DNA of 64,000 bases, from assembly GCF_009905375.1 (NCBI RefSeq), contig NC_133653.1, positions 91,623,671 to 91,687,670 of the forward strand, in the 5' to 3' direction. Below, one piece after another: positions 54,936 to 64,000 of the stretch (its first letter is position 1; every line of letters starts with the position of its first letter). The stretch is from Apium graveolens. Taxonomy: Eukaryota; Streptophyta; Magnoliopsida; Apiales; Apiaceae. The notes under the pieces were generated by a model that worked only from the letters and a program-made list of their open reading frames with translations, searched no databases and had not been told where the DNA came from. Position numbers and translations under genes: made by a program.

Positions 54936-57900
54936 AAGGCACCAAAAAGAAAGACTAGGGCGGAGACCTCTAATAGCAATTCCGAAGGTCAGACTAATGA
55001 GACTATGAACCAAATGTTCCATCTGATGCAACAACAGATGGTAATGATGCAGCAGCAGATGCAGCATCAACAACAGCAAATCCAACAACAAATGTTACAA
55101 CAGCCACCTCGTCCTGAGCCTCAATTACCACCAGCATTACCTGTTGTTACTTTTAAGCAGTTTTAGGCAGTTAAACCTCTAGAATTTGATGGGTCTATTG
55201 ATCCTATTAAAGCTACCACCTGGTTAAAAGAAATAGAGAAAGCGTTTGCACTAGTGAAGATAGGTGAGGACCAGAAGACGGATTTTGCTAGTTACTTGTT
55301 GAAGGGAGAGGCAAATTATTGGTAGGAATCTAAAAAGGCTTTAGAGGGTGAAGATGTTATTGCTTGGGATAGGTTTGAAGAGTTGTTTTTAGAGAAGCAT
55401 TTTCCTCGCTACGTAAGGAATCAGATGTAGATAAAGTTTTTAGAGCTGAAGCAGGGAAGTATGTCTGTAACAGAATATGAAGCCAGATTTAATGAATTGA
55501 CTAGGTTTGTTCCGGAACAGGTGGACACTGAAGAGAAACAAGTTCAGAGGTTTCAAGAGGGATTACGACCATGGATACGTGGACAGGTTGCAGTTTTCGA
55601 ATTAACAACATATACCGTTGTAGTCCAGAAAGCCTTGATCATCGAAGGAGAAAGTGAAAGATCTCAACGAGACAGAAGACAGGGAAGTTCCCAAGACCGT
55701 TCCAACAGGAAGCCGGGATTTCAAGCCCGGGCAAATTTGAATTTCAAAAGGATAAGACAAGTTACACAAAAAGCAGGTAATCGTTTCCAAGCCTCCAAAC
55801 AGCATGGAATTGTTAAGGTTCCGGTGTCGTATTACAAAACTTGTGGACGCAAGCATACCGGCGTATGTATTAAAACAGATGTGACATGTTTCAAATATAA
55901 GCAGAAATGGCACTACTCTAACGAATGCCCAACAGGAAAAACAGCAGAAATCACTTGCTACCAATGCGAAAAGAAAGGGCATGTCGCTAGGAATTGTAAA
56001 GGACCAGCAATGGTAGCCAGTATCCCGAAAGTATTGGCATTACCTCCGCCACCGTCGTCGAATCAACCCAAAGCAAGGACTTTTAACATGACAATGAAAG
56101 AAGCAGTGCAGAGTCCAAGTGTGATCACAGGTACGCTTCTGGTGAATTCCGTAGATTCAAAAGTATAAATTAATTCTGGAGCTACCCGTTCATTTATTTC
56201 TGAAAAATTTCTTGATAAATTACATTGCCAAATCGAATGGTTGGGCTAGACGTTAATTATAAAATTAGCGAATGACGATCAAGTTCTAGTGGATCGAGTG
56301 TGTCCTGCGTGTGATATAGAAATAACTGGACATCATTTTTCTGTAGACTTAATTCCTTTTAAGCTAGGAGAATTTCATATTATTTTGGGAATGGATTGGT
56401 TAGCATGTAATAATGCTCAGATAGATTGCGTGAATAAGAAAGTCAAATTGGGAACTGCGGAAAATGCAACGGTAATATTCAAGGGCGAAAAACAACGGAA
56501 GAAATTTCTCACCGTGATGCAGACCAAACGATTGATTCGACAAGGTTGTGAAGTGTACATAACTTACGTCTTATATACTGAAAAAGGAAGTCCTAGAATA
56601 GAAGACATTCCAGTTGTAGGTGAGTTTTCGGACGTCTTTCCAGACGAGCTTCCAGGGTTACCGCCAGATCGAGAAATCGAGTTCACGATTGATCTAGCAC
56701 CAGGTACGGAACCAGTTTCAAAAGCTCCATATTGAATGGCTCCAGTCGAAATAAAAGAATTATCAACACAACTGCAAGATCTGTTAGACCGAGGCATCAT
56801 ACGACATAGTGTATCCCCATGGGGTGCACCGGTGTTATTCGTGAAGAAGAAGGACGACAGCATGCGATTATGCATCGACTATCGGGAGTTGAATAAGCTC
56901 ACTATTAAGAACAAGTATCCTTTACCGAGATTTAATGATTTGTTTGACCAACTAAAAGGAGCTGCATGGTTTTCGAAGATAGATTTACGATCAGGCTATC
57001 ATCAATTGAAGATTAAAGCTGAAGATATTCCCAAGACTGCATTTCGTACGAGATATGGGCATTACGAGTTTCTTGTAATTGCATTCGGTTTAACAAACGC
57101 GCCAGTAGCATTCATGGATCTGATGAACAGAGTATTCAAGAAATATTTGGACAAATTCGTGATTGTATTCATTGATGACAACTTGATTTATTCCAAGACG
57201 GAAGGAGAGCATGCAGAACACTTGACGATAGCTTTGGAAATTCTAAGGAAAGAGCAATTATACGCAAAATTCTTAAAATGTGAATTCTGGTTAAGGGAAG
57301 TACAATTTCTAGGGCATATCATCGGTAGAGAAGGCATCCAATTTGATCCAGGAAAGATTGAAGCTGTATTAAATTGGGAACGACCAAAGACACCGACATA
57401 AGTTCGAAGTTTCTTGGGATTGGCAGGGTATTATAAAAGATTTGTCAAAGATTTTGCGAAAATAGCAACGCCACTGACCAAATTAACTCAAAAAAGTGAA
57501 AAGTTTGTATGGAATGATAAATGTGAAGAAAATTTCCAAGAGTTGAAGAATCGGTTAGTAACCGCACCGGTACTAGTATTGCCAGACCAACAAGGGAATT
57601 TCGTTATTTTTAGCGACGCTTCGTATCGCGGGCTAGGATGTGTATTGATGCAGCACAGTAACGTCATCGCATATGCTTCGAGACAACTTAAACCCCATGA
57701 GCAGAAACATCCTACGCATGATCTGGAATTGGTAGCAATCGAATTTGTATTGAAGCTTTGGAGACATTATCTCTAAGGTGAAAAATGTGAAATTTATACG
57801 GATCATAAAAGTCTGAAGTATATCTTTACGCAAAAAGAATTGAACATGCGTCAACGTCGATGGCTGGAATTGATAAAGGATTATGATGTCACAATCAGTT

Positions 57901-59486
57901 ATCATCCAGGGAAAGCAAATGTTGTAGCAGATGCATTGAGTAGGAAAGAAAGATTGAATTGGTTAACTTCATGCGAAGAATTGGCCAAGAAATTCAACAA
58001 ATTGGAAATCGAGATTCGTATTCCCAATGAATCTGCAGGAGCTATCTACGCTATGACTTTCCAACCGGAGTTGCTAGAGAAGATTCGCCGTTGTCAAGAT
58101 GAAGTGATGAGTCAAGATGACGACCTAACGGGAGAAGAGATCACAGCTCAGAAAGATAATGAAGGAATTTTACGCTATGCATCGAGAATCTGGATCCTTA
58201 ATGTGGCAGAATTAAAAGAACAAATAATGCAAGATGCGCAAAGTTCAAAGTATTCCATTCATCCAGGAAGCACAAAAATGTATCGCGATCTGAAGGAAAA
58301 CTTTTGGTGGCCGAACATGAAGAAGGAAATAGCAGAATAGATAAGTAAATGCTACACATGCCAGCGAGTTAAAGCCGAACATCAATGTCCGAGCGGATTA
58401 TTACAACTGTTAGACATTCCAGAATGTAAATGAGAACATCTAGCGATGGATTTTGAAGTAGGACTACCCAGGCTTAGGGAAAATTATGATGCGATATGGG
58501 TAATCACTGACAGACTCACGAAGTCGGCACATTTTCTACCAATTAATGAAAGATTTTCGCTTGACAAGCTAGTGCATTTGTATCTCAAGGAAATTGTGAT
58601 GCGACATGGAGTTCCAATATCTATCGTGTTTGATCGAGATCCTGGTTTCAACTCAAGATTTTGGAGACAATTTCAAGAATGCCTTGGAACAAAATTAAAC
58701 ATGAGTACCGCTTATCATCCGCAAACTGACGGGCAAAGTGAAAGAACTATCCAAACGATTGAAGACATGCTACGAGTTTGTGCGATCGATTTTGAAGGCA
58801 GTTGGGATGAGCATTTACCTCTAGTGGAATTTTCTTATAATAACAGCCATCACGCCAGTATTGGAATGCCACCGTACGAAGCACTATATGGGAGAAAATG
58901 CAGATCACCAGTACATTGGGATGAAGTCAGAGAATGCAAGATTTTGGGTCCAGAATTAATCCAACAGACTAAAGAAAAGATTGAACTTATTCGAAAACGA
59001 CTCGATGCAGCACAAAATAGGCAACGCAAACATGCAGACCAAGCAAGAAAAGATATGGACTATCAGGAAGGAGAACATATATTACTTAAAATATCGCCAT
59101 GGAAAGGATTGACCAGATTTAGTAATAAAGGTAAATTGAAGCCACGATACGTCGGACCGTTTGAAAATTTGAAGAAAGTAGGAAAAGTTGCGTACGAATT
59201 AGCTTTACCGCCTCATATGCAACATATTCACAATGTATTTCACGTGTCGATACTTAAGCGATATAATCCTGATTCTAGGCATGTAATAGAGTATGAACCG
59301 ATAGATATCCAACCTGATTTGACTTTTGTAGAACAGCCAGTAAGAATTCTAGATCGGCGAGAGAAAGTGTTGAGAAATAAATCTGTATATTTAGTACGAG
59401 TGTTGTGGAGAAATCCTATGGTTGAAGAATCAACCTGGGAACTTGAAAGTGAGATGTTAGAAAAATACCCTCATTTGTTTTCATAA
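54936..59486 (+). pseudogene. gag-pol: gag-pol of family B unit 2, point-mutated throughout
   Basis: The gag start is AAG where unit 1 has ATG (54936). One frame then runs the whole 4.5 kb without a frameshift, interrupted only by point stops: TAG 55164 (shared with unit 1), TAG near 55324, TAG near 55429, TAA 56166, TAG 56247, TGA 56733, TAA 57399, TAA 57774, TAG 58338 and a TGA near 58432. Knuckle region: CYQCEKKGHVARNC (Gly to Glu). Protease has NSGATRSF (Asp to Asn). RT has FIDDNLIYS (Ile to Asn). Integrase has MDFEVGLP and VFDRDPGF. The end is the chromodomain-like tail [19 protein letters not shown]. Decay by substitution only is consistent with long residence in methylated DNA. Confidence 0.92.
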
Positions 59487-59488
59487 AA

Positions 59489-59523
59489 GATTCTGAGGAC
59501 AGAATCCTATTAAGGGGGGAGAA
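59489..59523 (+). other. Conserved hairpin and PPT, family B unit 2
   Basis: GATTCTG-AGGA-CAGAATC (59489-59506), then AAGGGGGGAGAA up to LTR3 at 59524. Confidence 0.75.
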
Positions 59524-61633
59524 TGTAACGACCGGGAAATTTACGTTGTATTATATCTTATTTATAATAAAATATGTGTATTAGTATGTCATTTATGTGT
59601 GATTATCTGTTAAACCCTAAAGGTTATGTGTTACGTGTATCCCGTGTCATTTCTGTATTTTTAAGGTATTTTTCAGATATTTTATTTCACATTCATAACT
59701 TTCATTTCAAACGTTTTACGACCCAAACAATGGTTTTAAAGCCGGTATTTCAAATAAAATAATGGGCCTTATTTTTCATCAAACGACTTTTACAATCGCA
59801 TTATTCTGAACATCTAGATATTTTATAAATTTTCTCGTTTTACGAAAAATGACATTTCCGGGCCCCATTGGGTGTTGGAAACCCCACAAAAATCACATTT
59901 TTATTTTTATAAAATTATAGGACTTTTATTTATACCATTTCATTGTATTTTTGCATTATTCACATTTTTTGGGAAATTTTGGCATATATATTGTATATAT
60001 AAAATATTTATAAATTAAATTTTAATACCCGAAAATTATAGAAATTAGGGCCAAATATTTTTATTAGATGTACAATTAGCCCCTTAATTTTATTTAGGAG
60101 TATTATTTTTCACACTATAAATAGCTTAATTATCAGTTAATTAAAATTAATTAATTATTAAAAATTCTGCAATTTTCTGGAAATTCTCTGAAGAACAAGT
60201 CGGGTCGGTTTTCGGGTCGAGAATCAATCACTGATTTTGAATGTTTCTGAGCACCAAATCGATCGATGTAAGTATCCAAATCGATCGATGTAAGTATCCA
60301 AATCGATCCTCTCGAGTTGTTCTTTCGGTTTCTGGTATCAAAAACATGTTTTGATGTGTTAATTTTCGATTTTAATTTCTAGGGTTTATACCCGAATTGG
60401 TACTTTTTGATTCTGGGATTATTTGTTGAAATTGATGTTATGAATAGCTTTATTTGATTGTTTATGATTGATTCTTACTAATTAATTTGACTGACGATTG
60501 CTGGAATCGATAAATCGATATCTAGGGTTTATGTATTTTTTTTAATTGATCGTTTTTTATTATACAAATATCTGAGTTATATAGTGATATAGAGGTTTGA
60601 TTGTGTATGTTTCAAGCTTTATTTTAAGCTATAGAACGTAAGTTTTGATGTACAAACTCATGATTTCGACTTTTGATCGGAAAATCTGGAAATTTGGCCG
60701 GAGAATTTGATTCCGGGATGATTAGGAGTTGTGGTTGCCAGAATTAGAATGGTGAAGTGATAAGGAATGATTTGGCATCAAAAACCCTGTCAAACGATAC
60801 CCGGTTAGCCGATATCGGAGCATCAGCGGAGTCCGGGTACTCACCGGATTCTGGGTTGATTCCGGCAAGTTCATCTCGACCCGGGATGTTCTTCCCCAAC
60901 CCGTTTGACCCGGTTTTTAAACCCGGGTTTGATCCTCTGATACCCAAATCCATTTTCTGAATTGTGTTTTTGACTTATTAATTATTTATTTATATTTTAT
61001 AAAATCAAAATCAGTTTTTATTAATTCTGAAAATCAATTAAAAATTGGTTTTAAATTCTGTAAAATAATATTAATAATTCCTAAATTATTTTCTTAATTT
61101 ATAAATTCGAATTTAGTGATTTAATTAAGTATTTAATTATTTATTTAATCATTTATCTATTTATTTATTGATAATTAAGTAATTAATTAGTAGTTAAAGA
61201 TTAAAAATTATTATCGAATATTACGAGAAACGATTCGATAAATAAGGGAATAAAACGGATAACTCGTAATCATACGGGTAACTAAACGATAAGTTCGGTT
61301 ATTATTATTCGGACGATAGTTAATTATTCGTATAATATAGTAGTAATGATTCGTAATAAATAATTAAATACAGATAATTGATTTAAATCGTAACGTGTAA
61401 TAATAACAGTAATGTTTCGATAATTATATGAGAAATAACTCGTAGAAATACGAGTAGTGGATCGTTGAATTGAATTCTGATTCAGATAATAGTTTATTTA
61501 TTCGATAGTTATCATATCAGTTGATTGTATCAATTATTTATTTGTAAATAATCGATCGAATAAATAATGATAAGTTGTAAATATTTGTAATAAATTGTGA
61601 TTAATCCTAATAATTAGGGATTAATTATTTTAA
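59524..61633 (+). repeat. Family-B LTR3, 3'-truncated
   Basis: 2110 nt collinear with the first part of LTR1 and LTR2. Similarity stops after TTAATTATTTTAA at 61633, so about 1.7 kb (hairpin, micro-exon, terminus) is missing. What follows is unrelated noncoding sequence. It contains a 22-bp tandem duplication at 60256-60299. Confidence 0.9.
60256..60299 (+). repeat. 22-bp tandem duplication of the LTR splice-donor site
   Basis: Two adjacent copies of a 22-nt unit ending GATGTAAGTATCC (60256-60277, 60278-60299); LTR1 and LTR2 have one copy. The GTAAGTAT donor is therefore doubled (60268 and 60290). Confidence 0.93.
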
Positions 61634-62517
61634 TACGAATTCACTACTTAGAATACCAAGAACTTATTCAGTGAGTAGTTACCGTACAATCAATTCCTTC
61701 TACCCTGCAATCTCATGATTAAATACAAGGCATGGAACTTGTGTCAAGCCTATCTTATTTAATCACTTGCTTTCCCATTCACTATGTTTAGTTCTATTTA
61801 ATGTAAATTAGAAACTCCTTTCTAATTTCATTCACTCTGGCCAGAGATTCATGAACTAGCATAAGTGGATCAGCATTGAACATTCTCTTCCTTCACTGGA
61901 AGGGGTAGATCCTTTATTGATCATACACTATATTCGTGTACAAATTCCTATACCCAGTAGAGCCCTTATAATTGTCCCTTGAGACTAAGAACTAAACCAA
62001 AGCATAGTTCAGTGTACACAAGATGACTATGATGACCTCAAGTCTAAGGATACTTGTACAACTATCACTATGTGAACAACTGCAGACACGTGAGTGAACT
62101 CCATCAGTTGTTCAATTGTGTGAGTCATGTTCAGTGAACTTATTCTATAATAAGCACCTACATACTAGCTATAGTGTCACCACACAAATGTCTATGAGAA
62201 CAGACATCCTTCATAATGAAGCAAGCATAGTATGTACCGATCTTTGCAGATTACTAATTACAAGTTAGTAATCCTACGACCATGAAATATTTAAGTTTAG
62301 AGTTATCATCTTTTAGGTCTCATTATTATGATCTCATCATAGTCCATAAAAAGCTTTACTCTAAAGTATGGTATATCTTATTTAAACACTTAAATAGATA
62401 AAGCCCGCAATAAAACCAAAACAAGTCGTTTATTAATATCAATGAAATCAAAATAGATTACATAAAAGTTATTCCTAAATCATCATACATGATTGGACTT
62501 AGGACACATCTCTTTCA
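61634..62517 (-). mobile_element. Noncoding retroelement-like segment (possible LTR/LARD fragment)
   Basis: Unrelated to the LTRs to its left and without a coding frame. On the minus strand it begins TGAAAGAGATGTGTCCTAAG and has the look of a copia or LARD-type LTR, with an internal perfect hairpin (62249-62273). The left end at 61634 is not an obvious LTR terminus, so it may be a deletion junction. Family not recognised; the orientation is a guess. Confidence 0.35.
62249..62273. other. Perfect 9-bp inverted repeat
   Basis: GATTACTAA (62249-62257), 7-nt loop TTACAAG, TTAGTAATC (62265-62273). Confidence 0.8.
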
Positions 62518-62855
62518 TAGAGAACTCTGAATTATCGACAAGTCATAATTCCACTAGAGAACTCAGAGATATCGATAAGCTGATTCTACATGCAAAGAAA
62601 TGGATATCTCGATAAGTCAAAATTACATTTGAGAACTCAGATACCTCGAACAGTCAAACAGCATTTGAGAACTCAGAGACCTCGAACAGTCAAATAGCAT
62701 TCGAGAACTCAGAGACCTCGAATAAGTCAAAGCCACTCGAGAACTCAAAGATCTCGATAAGTCAAGAATCATTAGAGAGCTGTGAGACCTCGATAAGCCT
62801 TTATAATTATCAAGATGTCAGTTCTCTAACAGCTAACTAGAGACCTCTAATGAAA
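62517..62855 (+). repeat. Degenerate tandem array, GAGAACTCAGAGACCTCGA unit
   Basis: About eight units of roughly 35-45 nt, each with GAGAACTCAGAGA(C/T)CTCGA and a GTCAA(A) tail. It is analogous in position to the CGACGGAT array of the Copia-1 U3, though the sequence differs. Confidence 0.8.
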
Positions 62856-63431
62856 CTCAAATACAGAATACAATCAAATTAAATATCCAAGATTATCAAT
62901 CAACAAACAATCCAATCAGTTGAATTGACAAGTCTACAAAAAGCAGCTTGAAGAGTGCAAGAAAAAGGGTAAAGATTAACTGATAAAGGAAGATCAAAGT
63001 TAACACAATATGGAAAGATAAGCTAAGCCAGAAATGGAAAGATTAGTAACAGGCTGTTAAAGTGATTAGCACTTCTTATTAGATGTTGTGTAAACCAGTG
63101 TCTAAGTATTCTATAAAGTTAACATTGGTCCTTTGTTAGAAGTAACAATTAAGAGATAAGAAAAATCTTGTATTCTCTCAAGGAAGAAGCTAAGCTCTTT
63201 AACAACAAAGAGCCTAGAAATTTTGTAGCAAAACATTCTTAATTTTTAATATTAAATTAAGTGAGTTTTGAAAGATCTATGTTCACTGTTCTTGTTTAAA
63301 TTCAATATTAACAAATTTTACTACAAGGTTTTAATTTACTTTGTTCATCACCATAAAAACTTCAAGAAAATCAGAAAAACACCAAAACACATTCACCCCC
63401 CCCCCCTCTGTGTGTGATTCATTACTTAACA
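62518..63431 (+). repeat. Probable SIRE-like LTR (3' end clear, 5' end uncertain)
   Basis: It ends CACATTCACCCCC(C)n-CTCTGTGTGTGATTCATTACTTAACA at 63431, the same kind of C-rich, AACA-ending terminus as Copia-1. Motif repeats occupy the 5' part and a TATA-like TCTATAAAG is near 63110. No PBS follows and no PPT precedes it within view, so it may be a solo or partial LTR. The start is assigned only by the change of sequence character. Confidence 0.5.
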
Positions 63432-63903
63432 TGGGATATATTTAATTCCCTCCAAGGTCAAGCTGCTTATTTTTTATAACCACTACGACCATAGATATGT
63501 TAAAAGATCACTTAAAGTAATGCCACTTGTGGTGATATCACTTGTTGAGAAAAAATTACTTTGTTTTTGTTCATGTTGACACAAGCTCAATTGTTTTAAC
63601 ATGTTAAGAATGTGAATTTCTTGAACATTTACTCTAGCAAGCAAACTTATAAATCATAAACATGAGATCAATTAACCAAAAATGTCTTAAACACATTCAA
63701 GGTTAATATAATAATGAGATATCAATTAATTGTATTTAAATTTCATTTTTAACCATTTTAGGATACACAATTAGGCAAACATGGTAAAATCTAAGATTAA
63801 ACACAAAATATAGCTTATACAACACTGATGTACAGAGAAAATATATATTTCATTATTAGATTAAGGGTTTTTATTACAAGAAGACAACAAAAAAAATCCT
63901 AAT
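63432..63903. other. Noncoding flank
   Basis: AT-rich; no frame, repeat or known motif seen, except TTTATT at 63870-63875 (AATAAA on the minus strand), which could be the poly(A) signal of the partial frame to its right. Confidence 0.5.
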
Positions 63904-64000
63904 CTAAGAAGCTTTCTTCTTATTAGCCTCCTTCATGTTTGCTTCCACAAAAATGGCAAGACTGATGGTCTTTTCTAGCTCGACGAGCCATTCCTTTTTT
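63904..64000 (-). CDS. Possible C-terminal end of an unidentified protein (partial)
   Basis: On the minus strand a frame enters from beyond the window and ends at TAG (63904-63906). Its 32 residues include EWLVELEKTISLAIFVEA and a Lys-rich end (NKKKAS). AATAAA follows about 30 nt later. Composition looks protein-like, but 32 codons are too few to identify a family or exclude chance. It could be a host gene or another retroelement. Confidence 0.3.
   Translation of the reverse strand, partial: KKEWLVELEKTISLAIFVEANMKEANKKKAS

Larger units (their letters stand above)
26082..61633 (+). mobile_element. Gypsy family-B complex: LTR-internal-LTR-internal-LTR, with D nested inside
   Basis: Three same-orientation LTRs of one family (26082, 49675, 59524) enclose two internal regions with the same order of PBS, accessory ORF, gag-pol, hairpin and PPT. 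The middle LTR serves as 3' LTR of the first unit and 5' LTR of the second. This is expected from unequal recombination between LTRs. The first internal region is interrupted at 34732-48465 by element D. The third LTR is cut at 61633. Both internal regions share disabling changes. Confidence 0.88.

Noticed and set aside
1..64000. tRNA, rRNA, CRISPR arrays, telomeric or centromeric satellites
   Set aside because: None seen. The short TGGTATCAGAGC/TGGTATCAAAGC matches are primer-binding sites, not tRNA genes, and no long satellite array is present.

Overview
The window is plant nuclear DNA, almost certainly heterochromatin of a large eudicot genome. It is a nest of LTR retrotransposons: chromodomain-type Ty3/gypsy elements and SIRE/Maximus-like Ty1/copia elements. 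No complete host gene is visible. The LTR ends and SIRE-like accessory ORFs would fit an asterid such as Apiaceae, but nothing here fixes the species.

Layout. (1) 1-12411: gypsy element A (+), whose 5' LTR is cut by the window start. It is the youngest copy: its LTRs are nearly identical and its 1132-codon pol is open, but its gag is broken. (2) 12412-16189: 3' part of a plus-strand copia element (Copia-1) that hosts A: a long accessory ORF, PPT and 1.05-kb LTR. (3) 16190-26076: a minus-strand copia element (Copia-2) interrupted by Copia-1: accessory ORF, a small intact ORF with its own TATA box, decayed pol and gag, PBS and 566-bp 5' LTR. (4) 26082-61633: a gypsy complex of family B arranged LTR-internal-LTR-internal-LTR. 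Its first internal region is split by gypsy element D (34732-48465), which has a perfect AAGAT target duplication. (5) 61634-64000: a noncoding retroelement-like segment, the end of another SIRE-like LTR with a tandem motif, and a possible 3' end of an unidentified coding region on the minus strand.

Main observation. The three gypsy families (A, B, D) have very long LTRs (3.75-4.1 kb) with largely different bodies but the same gene-like plan. A TATA box is followed by a good 5' splice site. About 2.6 kb later comes a polypyrimidine-CAG acceptor (CAG|TTAAG) just before a short basic reading frame ending in LP(E/D)Q, and this frame stops exactly at a CAG|GT donor. About 0.5 kb downstream, beyond the LTR end and PBS, a second acceptor opens an accessory ORF placed before gag, in the same phase. 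In D the accessory frame has no good ATG of its own, so the LTR exon would supply it. A hairpin displaying the palindrome TGATCA lies inside the proposed first intron in all three families, like a retroviral dimerisation loop. Splicing is inferred from sequence only.

Within each gypsy element, gag and pol form one frame (gag, zinc knuckle, protease, RT, RNase H, integrase, chromodomain-like tail), followed by a conserved hairpin and the polypurine tract. Apart from A pol, the gag-pol frames are broken by nonsense changes. Both family-B internal regions share several disabling changes, so the B source was already defective, or one copy was duplicated after decay.
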